DNA of 64,000 bases from an uncultured Ellagibacter sp. Its GTDB lineage: Bacteria > Actinomycetota > Coriobacteriia > Coriobacteriales > Eggerthellaceae. The stretch lies in contig NZ_CAKUBT010000006.1 in NCBI RefSeq assembly GCF_934643285.1, forward strand, positions 1 through 64,000, given 5' to 3'. A program made the translations under genes and the position numbers. Shown here piece after piece: positions 17,524 to 24,810 of the stretch (within the stretch, counting starts at the first letter, position 1; the number at the start of each line of letters is the position of its first letter). The notes beneath the pieces are model-generated. The model made no database searches. It was not told where the DNA came from and saw only the letters and a program-made list of their open reading frames with translations.

Positions 17524-18612
17524 CTACCGACCTTCGTCCGCCATGCCGAAGCACTCGGTGAAGAACACCTGGCAGTCAAGATCGTACTTGTCGCACACCT
17601 CGTCGAGCGCGTCGTCCATGAGGCGGGCGAGCGGACGCGACTCGCAAACGGCGCGGGCGTTGATGATCATGCGCATGTTCTTGTGGTCGCGCAGGAATTC
17701 CTGAGCGTATTCGGTGTCGTAGTCCACGCCGATGAGCGACGCCTTGTTGAAGTCGCCGTTTCCCGAAGTCGCGAACGTCTTCAGGTGCGGTACGTTCCGC
17801 TTGCGCTCGATGAGCCCCATGCGGATGCCCTCGATCAGGTCGTCGACCACCGCGTTGCAGTCGATCTTGGAACCGTCCTTCGTCTTCAGGTACAGACGGC
17901 GGTTATACCAGGTGAGTTTCGCTTCCGCATCGGCAAACTCCTGGTTGTTGCGCACCGAGAAGTTCTTGAGCGCAGTCTCGTGCGTCGTGAGGTACTCGGC
18001 CAGCTCGGGAATGCCGGTCTTGTCCTTGGCCGAGATCTTCATCGCGGGAATGTCGGGGCACGCCTCGTGCAAAAAGCCCATGTAGCGCTCGATCGTGGGC
18101 TCGTCGAGCAGGTCGATTTTGTTAAGCACGATGAGGTCTGCCTCTTCGAGCTGCAGTTTCAGCAGGTAGACCAGCTCTTCGGGCAGGTTGATATCGGCAT
18201 GCTCGGGCATGATCATGCGCAGGCGCTCGGGGTCAACCATCACCATGAACGGCGAGAGAGTGAACTCGTCGGCGTTGTTGTCATGCAGCGTGTGGTACAC
18301 ATGGTCGAGCGCGCCGACGCCGCAACCGGGGATGTCGCTCATGACGAACGTGGCGCCTTCCTTGTCGCGCAGGCGGCGAATCTGGTCGACCGTGTTGTCC
18401 ATCTGATAGCAGATGCAGTCGTTGCCGATCTCCGCGACCGTGCAACCCGACGTCTGCGTGAGGCTCGTGTCCACGAGGTTCGCGCCCAGGTCGTTCGCGA
18501 TAATAGCCGTCTTCCCGATGTTGCGATCCATGTATTCCGCAAGCGCGATCATGGTCGTGGTCTTGCCGGCTCCCAAAAAGCCGCTCACCACCATAAAGCG
18601 GATCTTGTCCAC
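17524..18612 (-). CDS. CobW/COG0523-family G3E GTPase
   Basis: A 362-residue G3E-family GTPase with Walker A GFLGAGKT (11-18), Walker B in MSDIPGCG (91-98) and the NKID specificity motif (164-167). The metal-binding CXCC usual in this family is reduced to CIC (C66, C68), with C57 nearby. Relatives insert metals or cofactors into target enzymes. Position between two arsenic-type methyltransferases suggests it matures or loads one of them, but this is inference. Translation starts at GTG (18612) after a good GAAGGAG site. It is 75 bases downstream of the methyltransferase gene and 194 bases upstream of arsMS. Confidence 0.85.
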   Translation of the reverse strand: MDKIRFMVVSGFLGAGKTTTMIALAEYMDRNIGKTAIIANDLGANLVDTSLTQTSGCTVAEIGNDCICYQMDNTVDQIRRLRDKEGATFVMSDIPGCGVGALDHVYHTLHDNNADEFTLSPFMVMVDPERLRMIMPEHADINLPEELVYLLKLQLEEADLIVLNKIDLLDEPTIERYMGFLHEACPDIPAMKISAKDKTGIPELAEYLTTHETALKNFSVRNNQEFADAEAKLTWYNRRLYLKTKDGSKIDCNAVVDDLIEGIRMGLIERKRNVPHLKTFATSGNGDFNKASLIGVDYDTEYAQEFLRDHKNMRMIINARAVCESRPLARLMDDALDEVCDKYDLDCQVFFTECFGMADEGR

Positions 18613-18687
18613 GTGAATGCTCCTTCTATCGTGATTGGGGCCGCGTCTTCCCGCGCGGCCCCTGCAAGTCCTTCTATTCTACCAGTA

Positions 18688-19791
18688 TTAGCAGCAGGAC
18701 ACGCGCACCGGCTGGTCGTCTTCGTCGACAACACCATCAAAGTCGGGCGCGACCTTGATGATGTGGTCGCCATGGGTGTCGCCCGCATGGCGATTGCGGC
18801 TGCCCTCATAGTCGAACACGGCTGCATAGCGCCCGCCGAATTCGGGGATGACCAGGCTCGTCACGTTGTTGCACACGTGACGTCTCTCCCCCACCCCGAA
18901 CTTGATGTCCTTGTCGAACAGGAAATAGTCGGGGAAGTCGGGCAGGCCGCCCTTGTAGGTGACGAACTCGCCGTAATCTTCGCACACGTCGGAAGTGTAG
19001 GGAGTGTTCACCAAACGGCAGGTGATCGTCGCGAACGACGTGCCGTCGAACAGCGCAGCCTCCTTCTCGGTCACCGGCGTCTTGTTGGTAATCAAGTAGC
19101 GCGGATCGTTGAAGCCGAGCTGCTGCGCGATGCGGCGGAAATCGTTGATATACATGGCGCCGCCCAGGCGAAGCGCGACGTTGTCGATGTTGTCGGAGAT
19201 TTCCCTCTGCATGCGGCGGTCGGCGAACACATCGGTGAAATACCACTCGCCGCCTTCCCGCAGAATGCGTCGCACCTCTGCAATATAGCGCGCTTTATCA
19301 GGGGATTCGTTGAACGTGCAGTTCGAGATGACCACATCGACGCTGCCGTCGGGGACAAAAGAGAGATCCTCCGGGCAACCAGCGTGGAATTCCACGTTAG
19401 GGGCATCGTAGCCGAACTGCTTCATCTCCTTTTCCAGGTACTTCTCGCCGATGCGCATGCGGACGGCGTTCGGCTCGACGCCGATGACCTTGCCCGAGGG
19501 CCCCACGAGCTGTGCCGCAAGATAGGTGTCGCGGCCCGAGCCGCAGCACAGATCGACCACCGTGCAGCCTTCCAGAAGCGGCGGCAAGGGCACGCCGAAC
19601 TCCCGCGACGTGTTCTGGATCTCGCCCGCGATGTTGAACATGCGCTCGCGAGCCTGCCCCGGAATCGTGCCATCCGCATCGCGCGTGCGGGCGGTCGCCT
19701 GCGGATCGCGCGGCTCGGCGGCGGCGATTGCGTCGTAGTATGCCTGATAGTTGCCGTCTTCGACTTTGCGATAGTATGCCTGGTAGTCCAT
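18688..19791 (-). CDS. ArsM-like SAM methyltransferase with Cys-Cys tail
   Basis: A 367-residue methyltransferase related to the ArsM domain of the downstream fusion protein. It has DLCCGSGRD (80-88), SNCTFNESP with Cys158, the DVFADRRM segment and GGAMYINDFRR. It differs at key places: no N-terminal Cys cluster, and the position matching Cys205 of the fusion (before LGGA) is not Cys. Instead the chain ends in Ser-Cys-Cys (366-367) and has Cys307 and a His-rich stretch near 335-343. It could methylate arsenic with a rearranged thiol set, or act on another thiophilic substrate. The ATG follows GAGGAGG. It is the first gene of the operon and is transcribed divergently from the macrodomain gene. 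Confidence 0.82.
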   Translation of the reverse strand: MDYQAYYRKVEDGNYQAYYDAIAAAEPRDPQATARTRDADGTIPGQARERMFNIAGEIQNTSREFGVPLPPLLEGCTVVDLCCGSGRDTYLAAQLVGPSGKVIGVEPNAVRMRIGEKYLEKEMKQFGYDAPNVEFHAGCPEDLSFVPDGSVDVVISNCTFNESPDKARYIAEVRRILREGGEWYFTDVFADRRMQREISDNIDNVALRLGGAMYINDFRRIAQQLGFNDPRYLITNKTPVTEKEAALFDGTSFATITCRLVNTPYTSDVCEDYGEFVTYKGGLPDFPDYFLFDKDIKFGVGERRHVCNNVTSLVIPEFGGRYAAVFDYEGSRNRHAGDTHGDHIIKVAPDFDGVVDEDDQPVRVSCC

Positions 19792-19884
19792 GCGACCTCC
19801 TCGGTCTCGATCCTTCGAATCAGCAAAGATACCTGCTTCGATTTAATACTAGATGCAGTCTATCACTTTACACGGAAGCTGTGC

Positions 19885-19906
19885 CCGCTCAAACGCTTTT
19901 GAGCGG
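19885..19906. other. Short inverted repeat in divergent promoter region
   Basis: CCGCTCAAA and TTTGAGCGG form a 9-bp hairpin or dyad with a 4-base centre, midway between the divergent methyltransferase and macrodomain genes. It could be an operator; no partner regulator is encoded nearby. Confidence 0.35.
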
Positions 19907-19980
19907 CAAGGGCAGCGTGAGTCGGCCCTCTTCGCGCAGCTTATGATAGGATTTCCGCAAACGACGATAAGGAGCACGCC

Positions 19981-20784
19981 ATGTCCACCATCGAAGAAGA
20001 CCTTCGTTTCCTCATCACCGAGCTGCAAGAAGAGCGCACGAACACCGGCGACGAGCTCGCGACCTGCCCCATTCCCGGAACTTTCGGCGAGGCGTGGGAC
20101 CTTTTCCGCGCGCTGTGCAACACGCGCCTGCCCGAGCACGTGAGCGGCGAGTTCCTCGCCAAGCAGGACAAACTGCTGCACGCAATCATCGACGAGGAAG
20201 GCATCACCTACGCTGGGCTCATCCCCCCGTGCGAGAGCGACCCGCGCTTCGCCGTATGGCGCGGAGACATCACCACACTGGCGGCCGACGCCATCGTGAA
20301 CGCCGCGAATTCGCAGCTCCTGGGATGCTGGGTGCCTGGCCATTACTGCATCGACAACGCGATTCACACGTTTGCGGGCGTGCAGCTGCGCATCGAGTGC
20401 GCGGCGATCATGAGGGCGCAAGGTCATGAGGAACCTACCGGCCAGGCGAAAGTCACTTCGGCATACAACCTGCCATCGAGCCTGGTCATCCACACCGTTG
20501 GGCCGATTGTGGAAAACGGGAAGCCCACCGAGCAGCACAAGCGACTCCTTGCCGCAAGCTATCGGAACTGCCTTGACGCAGCGGCGGAGCGACGCTGCAA
20601 GTCCATCGCCTTCTGCTGCATCTCCACCGGCGTATTCGGGTTCCCGCAAGAAGAAGCCGCCCACATCGCCGTCGACACGGTGCGGGCCTGGCTTGACGCC
20701 AACCCCAGGGCCGATATGCACGTCATTTTCGACGTGTACACCGAGAAAGACGAGCAGACCTACCGCGAGATCCTCGGCGAATAG
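19981..20784 (+). CDS. Zinc-type macrodomain protein (ADP-ribosyl hydrolase family)
   Basis: A 267-residue protein with a helical N-terminus (1-85) and a macrodomain. NAAN (107-110) contacts ADP-ribose, and GCWVPGHYCIDNAIH (115-129) supplies the Cys116/His121/Cys123 zinc ligands that mark the subgroup linked to SirTM systems in firmicutes. A VFGFPQEEAA loop follows. Those relatives remove ADP-ribose from a lipoylated GcvH-L protein. No SirTM, GcvH-L or LplA2 gene is in this window, so the target is unknown. The start has an AAGGAG site. It is divergent from the arsenic-type operon, which may or may not be meaningful. Confidence 0.88.
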   Translation: MSTIEEDLRFLITELQEERTNTGDELATCPIPGTFGEAWDLFRALCNTRLPEHVSGEFLAKQDKLLHAIIDEEGITYAGLIPPCESDPRFAVWRGDITTLAADAIVNAANSQLLGCWVPGHYCIDNAIHTFAGVQLRIECAAIMRAQGHEEPTGQAKVTSAYNLPSSLVIHTVGPIVENGKPTEQHKRLLAASYRNCLDAAAERRCKSIAFCCISTGVFGFPQEEAAHIAVDTVRAWLDANPRADMHVIFDVYTEKDEQTYREILGE

Positions 20785-20801
20785 AGGCAAACCCGTAGTT
20801 G

Positions 20802-20966
20802 GTGGTCAACTGGACGAGCTGTGCGCGCCTGCATTCGGGCTGGACGAAAGCGCGACTTTTGCCGACCTGGGAAAACGCCGATTCGGGCCACGCAAGGTTG
20901 GGTTGGCGGCGCTGAAACGGCCCGATTTCGACAATCCAACAGTGCACAACTCGCTCAGTTGACCAC
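20802..20966. repeat. MITE-like element with 23-bp inverted termini
   Basis: GTGGTCAACTG..CGAG.TGTGC (20802-20824) recurs as its reverse complement at 20944-20966 with three mismatches, enclosing 119 non-coding bases. The element fills the gap after the macrodomain gene. No target-site duplication is obvious. It could be a non-autonomous mobile element or a transcribed long hairpin. Confidence 0.5.
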
Positions 20967-21125
20967 GAAGCAGGCGTCTTGCTCCCGCGGAGCCCAGGCG
21001 GCCGCCGGTTACGGAGGCTTTCCTCGTTTCCGCGAACCGCCAACCGCCCGCAACACTATTCATTGGCGCTGCGGGCCGCCTGGCTTAGATGCCGAACACC
21101 GCGCCAACCAGCGACAGCCGTCCGC

Positions 21126-21893
21126 CTACAGCAGCACGCCGAGCACGATTGCCGCAACAAGCAGCAACGCGCAGGCGACCATTACGGCGAAGTCGGTGCC
21201 TGAGAAGGGGTACTCCTTGAAGCCGCTCTCGCGTGTGCGCAGGTTGAAACCGCGCACCTCGGCGGCGATGGCGGCGCTATTCGTCTTGCGCACCGACGAC
21301 ACCAGAAGCGGCACGCACAGGGGAATCATGAGCCGCACCTTTTTCACGAGGCCGCCATCGAACTCCACGCCGCGCGCCGTCTGCGCCTCCATGATGCCCG
21401 CCATGTCGTTCATGAACACGGGGATGAAATGCACCGTCGACATGAAGGTAAAGGCATACTTGTACGGCACATGCAACACTTTGACCAGCGCATTCGCCAT
21501 GTCGGTGAGCTTGGTCACATAGAACACGAGGAACAGCGGCACCGCGCAGGCAACCAGGCGCACCACAATGAGCACGGCGTTCAGCACGCTCACCGTGCCG
21601 ATATAGCCCCAGGGCAGGGGCGCGAGCACGTCGCCCTGCGGCGTGAACAGAAGCGCAATGAGCGCGAGGACGACAGAAAACGCGGCGACTGCTTTTGCCA
21701 GGCCGATCGTCTGCGGGACCATCTTGCACTGCACGGCCATGACAACATCGAGCACGATCACCACGGCCAAAAGGATGAAGTTGCTTGTCGTAAAACAGAC
21801 AATGACCAGCAGAAATGCTGCCGCGAGCTTCGCTACCGGATTCATGGTGTGCAAAAAGCTCTCGCCCGGCACGTATTCGAGGAATCCCTTCAT
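21126..21893 (-). CDS. ecfT: ECF transporter transmembrane protein EcfT
   Basis: A 255-residue membrane protein with five or six hydrophobic segments. Two cytoplasmic coupling motifs of EcfT are present: AQTARG (about residue 170) and AAEVRG (about 213), whose Arg residues dock into the ATPases. It links the substrate-binding S component to the ATP-binding pair. Its start overlaps the upstream ATPase stop (ATGA). It is the last gene of the S component-ATPase-ATPase-EcfT operon controlled by a Trp T-box. Confidence 0.92.
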   Translation of the reverse strand: MKGFLEYVPGESFLHTMNPVAKLAAAFLLVIVCFTTSNFILLAVVIVLDVVMAVQCKMVPQTIGLAKAVAAFSVVLALIALLFTPQGDVLAPLPWGYIGTVSVLNAVLIVVRLVACAVPLFLVFYVTKLTDMANALVKVLHVPYKYAFTFMSTVHFIPVFMNDMAGIMEAQTARGVEFDGGLVKKVRLMIPLCVPLLVSSVRKTNSAAIAAEVRGFNLRTRESGFKEYPFSGTDFAVMVACALLLVAAIVLGVLL

Positions 21894-22738
21894 TCGACAT
21901 CTCCTTCCCCGCGCGCGCCAACTTCATCCGCGAGCGCACGCTCCATGTCGTCAAGCGTGTTCGCGCATGCGACAGGAGATGCGGGCGAAACCGCGCCTTC
22001 CTGCACAAGCCGCATCGACACCTCGACGATTTGCGGCGGCAAAAGATGCGCGCGGGAAAGCACGTCCGCATCGCGAAGCACGTCGAACGTCGCACCATCG
22101 GCAACAACCTGACCTGCGGTCATGGCGATCACGCGTGTTGCGTAGTCGCCGACAACCTCCATGTCGTGGCATACCATGACAACGGTGGTGCCGAGGGCGT
22201 TCAGATCGGAGACCACCTCCATCACCTTGGCGCACTCGCGGAAATCAAGGCCCGTCGTGGGCTCGTCGAGCACGACGATAGGCGGCTCGAGCACGATGAT
22301 CGACGCGAGTGCCAAAAGCTGGCGCGTCCCGCGGTTCAAGAGAAAGGGCTCGGCATCGCCGTCGAACCCGAAGCGCTCGATCATCGCGTCGACCTTTGCC
22401 TCAGCGTCAGCATCTGCGCGACCCTGGGCAACAAAGCCGAACAGCAGCTCCTCGCGCACCGTCTTGCAGCAAATCTGCCGATCGGGGTTTTGGAACAGGA
22501 AGCCCACCTTCGAGGCGAGCTCGCTCGTTTTCAGCTGCGAGGTCGGCACCCCGTCAATCAGGACCTCGCCTGATGTCGGCTTCAAAAGGCCGTTGATCAG
22601 GCGCATCGTGGTGGATTTCCCCGCGCCGTTCGTTCCGACGAAGGCGACGAAATCCCCATCGTCCACCGCGAAGCTCACGTCGTACAAAATGGCAAGCTCC
22701 CCATCGTATGAAGCGCTCACCTGGCGAAACTCAATCAT
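21890..22738 (-). CDS. ECF transporter ATPase (second, degenerate signature)
   Basis: A 282-residue ABC ATPase. Walker A is GTNGAGKST, the Q loop lies in FLFQNPDRQICC and Walker B is IVVLDEPTTGLD. The signature motif is unusual: LNRGTRQLLALAS replaces the normal LSGGQ, so one of the two ATP sites of the heterodimer is probably non-canonical. The start at 22738 overlaps the stop of the first ATPase (ATGA); the longer open frame has no ribosome site. With its partner and EcfT it powers uptake by the S component encoded at 23637-24224. Confidence 0.9.
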   Translation of the reverse strand: MIEFRQVSASYDGELAILYDVSFAVDDGDFVAFVGTNGAGKSTTMRLINGLLKPTSGEVLIDGVPTSQLKTSELASKVGFLFQNPDRQICCKTVREELLFGFVAQGRADADAEAKVDAMIERFGFDGDAEPFLLNRGTRQLLALASIIVLEPPIVVLDEPTTGLDFRECAKVMEVVSDLNALGTTVVMVCHDMEVVGDYATRVIAMTAGQVVADGATFDVLRDADVLSRAHLLPPQIVEVSMRLVQEGAVSPASPVACANTLDDMERALADEVGARGEGDVE

Positions 22739-23592
22739 GCGAGAACCTCCTTCCCCGTAAGAAGCCCCTTGCACGCGGCAACGGCGCCCTCGACGGTGCA
22801 TACCGCCGGCCCGCACACCAGCCCGCGGGCGCGCAGCCTGTTGACAAGGCTCGTCGAGCGCGGGCAGTTCACCCCGATCTCGAGAAGCTCGTCGGAATGC
22901 TCAAGCACCTCGTGGGGAGTGCCGCAAAAGCGAATCTCCCCCTCGTCGACGATAACGAGCGTGTCGGCGTACTCGGAGAGCAGGGCGATTTTCTGTTCGA
23001 CCACGATAATGGTTGTCCCATGTTCGACCGAGTAGCGCTTGAGCAGGTCGAACACGGCAACCGACGACGCGGGGTCAAGCTCAGCCGTCGGCTCGTCGAG
23101 CACGAGCACGCGCGGCTTCAGCGCGAGCACCGACGCGACCGCGACCTTCTGCTTCTGACCACCGGAAAGCTCGGCGATGCTCCGGTCGCGCAAGTCGGCG
23201 ATGCCCATAGCGGCGAGCGCCTCGTCGACCCGCGCGGGAATCTCAGCCTTAGGCACGCCGAAGTTCTCCAGGCCGTAGAGCACCTCGTCTTCGACCACCG
23301 ATGACACCATCTGCGAGTCGATGTCCTGGCAGACGCTTCCGACCAGGCGGCTTATGTCCGTGAGCGACGCTTCACACGTATCGACCCCGTCGACGCAGAC
23401 GCTGCCGTAGAAGTCGCCTGGGTAGCAGTGCGGGATGATGCCGTTGATTGCGTAGGTGAGCGTCGACTTCCCGCTGCCCGCGGCACCCGTGACGCCGACG
23501 AACGCGCCGTCGGGGATGGAGAGGTCGATCCCCTTGAGGATGGGCTCGGCCCCCTCCCGATAGCGAAACGATAACTGTGAAATCTCAATCAT
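22735..23592 (-). CDS. ECF transporter ATPase (first, canonical)
   Basis: A 285-residue ABC ATPase with Walker A GAAGSGKST, a Q loop in SVCQDIDSQMVSS, an intact LSGGQKQKVA signature and Walker B RVLVLDEPTAELDP. It pairs with the downstream ATPase, overlapping it by 4 bases. The ATG at 23592 follows AAGGACATCCC, and the gene is 44 bases after the S-component gene. It energises an ECF importer, tryptophan-specific judging from the leader and S component. Confidence 0.92.
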   Translation of the reverse strand: MIEISQLSFRYREGAEPILKGIDLSIPDGAFVGVTGAAGSGKSTLTYAINGIIPHCYPGDFYGSVCVDGVDTCEASLTDISRLVGSVCQDIDSQMVSSVVEDEVLYGLENFGVPKAEIPARVDEALAAMGIADLRDRSIAELSGGQKQKVAVASVLALKPRVLVLDEPTAELDPASSVAVFDLLKRYSVEHGTTIIVVEQKIALLSEYADTLVIVDEGEIRFCGTPHEVLEHSDELLEIGVNCPRSTSLVNRLRARGLVCGPAVCTVEGAVAACKGLLTGKEVLA

Positions 23593-23636
23593 GGGATGTC
23601 CTTCGCAGTGATAGCCCTTCTAGCAGACTGAGCAAT

Positions 23637-24224
23637 CTAGCGCTTCAAAACCGCGCGCAGGACCGGGGTGAGGATCGCAGCGAGCACCGCGTTCATCGTC
23701 GCGGTTCCAAGCACCATGACGGCGTACACCCCGAAGACGGCAAGCGGGTCAAGGTGCGCAACGGCAACGCCGACGATCATCGCGAAGGTATAGCCCGAGA
23801 AAACGGTGGAGATGAAGGTGATGATAATCGGGAAGACAACGTTTTGGCAGGTCTTGTTGTCGCGCGCCGCCTTGGCAAGCACGGTGACGAGAATGCCGCA
23901 TACAAGCGCGCCGACCATTTCAGACGCGATGTTCACCAGCGGCGTCGCATTCAGCATGGGGATTTGGCTCACCACGCCGACGAGCAGGCCGATGACAACC
24001 GATTGGTAGATTTTCGGCCGCGTGAGGATGATCGCTAGGCAGTACATAGCGATCATGAAGTTCGGCTTCATGCCGGCGAAGTTGAGAAAGCTCGAAACGG
24101 TGAGCTTCAGCACGGCGCCCGCGGCAATAAGCACGGCGACCAAGATAAGGTCCCGAACGGACAGGCCGTCTTTCTTCTGGTCGGTGGCGATGGTGCGCTT
24201 CGCTGCTGCAATGTTCTCGGTCAT
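23637..24224 (-). CDS. ECF S component, TrpP-like (probable tryptophan transporter)
   Basis: A 195-residue, five- or six-TM protein with the layout of TrpP-type S components (VRDLILVAVLIAAGAVLK, FLNFAGMKPNF, ARDNKTCQNVVFP). S components bind the substrate and dock on EcfT. Two facts support tryptophan: resemblance to TrpP, and a T-box leader with a TGG specifier directly upstream. The ATG follows TGAGGAATC. The operon continues with both ATPases and EcfT, so this is a complete dedicated (group I) ECF transporter. Confidence 0.87.
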   Translation of the reverse strand: MTENIAAAKRTIATDQKKDGLSVRDLILVAVLIAAGAVLKLTVSSFLNFAGMKPNFMIAMYCLAIILTRPKIYQSVVIGLLVGVVSQIPMLNATPLVNIASEMVGALVCGILVTVLAKAARDNKTCQNVVFPIIITFISTVFSGYTFAMIVGVAVAHLDPLAVFGVYAVMVLGTATMNAVLAAILTPVLRAVLKR

Positions 24225-24352
24225 GATTCCTCATTCCTTTCTTGGCGGTTTTCCGCCTGTCTTCGTCCGTCCCCGGACTTTTCGGTTTGCCGGCTTGGAC
24301 GCGAATGAGGAATCGCCCGGGAATCATCTCGGGTGGCAATCTGTCCGCAAAA

Positions 24353-24645
24353 TAAAAAAATCTGTCCTTTGAGATAAAGGACAGATTCGAAATCTGCGGT
24401 GCCACCTTTATTGATTTCCCATAGGAAACCCTCTCACGAACATGCCAACACATGTTCTGCCCTTAACGCAGGCTCACGGTCCAGATACTCAGCTGCTTCC
24501 CTTGCGGGCTTACAACCTTTCCCCTTTCCCTCGGCGATCCATTTACCGCTCAGCATCTCTACGGGACTTCCAGCAACGCCCGCTCTCTGTAAGCGCTTTA
24601 ACGGCTTGATCTTCGCCTCATCGGTTTCAACGTATTAAGTTGTGA
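24353..24645 (-). ncRNA. T-box leader (tRNA-Trp responsive) of the ECF transporter operon
   Basis: Read on the minus strand, Stem I is clear: GGCGA pairs with TCGCC at its base, then an internal loop whose 3' side reads TAAATGGA holds the specifier TGG (24539-24541, Trp), then CCG/CGG. AGAGAGCGGG and GTCCCG form the distal arm. The T-box sequence AGGTGGCACCGC follows (24396-24407), and a terminator helix ATCTGTCCTTT/AAAGGACAGAT ends in TTTTTTT (24353-24387). Low charged tRNA-Trp should switch the ECF transporter on. Confidence 0.93.
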
Positions 24646-24650
24646 GTTGC

Positions 24651-24678
24651 ACTTTAGCAGAGCGTAGCGACATGTCAA
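24651..24678 (-). promoter_or_regulatory. Promoter of the Trp T-box/ECF operon
   Basis: On the minus strand, TTGACA (24673-24678) is followed after 16 bases by TAAAGT (24651-24656), just upstream of the T-box leader. This is a near-consensus housekeeping promoter. Confidence 0.75.
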
Positions 24679-24738
24679 GAATTATTTTTGAATATTTCGG
24701 AAATGGAGCGCCACGCGGCATAACCCAGCGCGAATGCG

Positions 24739-24744
24739 TATAAT
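24739..24744 (+). promoter_or_regulatory. -10 box of the polysaccharide deacetylase gene
   Basis: TATAAT preceded by TGCG, close to an extended -10 form, lies 67 bases before the deacetylase start. No good -35 box is seen. Confidence 0.55.
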
Positions 24745-24810
24745 CGTTTCCAGGTGCGGAAATTTGCGTGTCCGTCCGCACTTCAGTTACATAAGGAGCA
24801 CTTTTACGCC

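Noticed and set aside
17452..19902. 816-residue plus-strand open frame
   Set aside because: Covers the GTPase and methyltransferase genes in antisense; both of those have clear motifs and ribosome sites.
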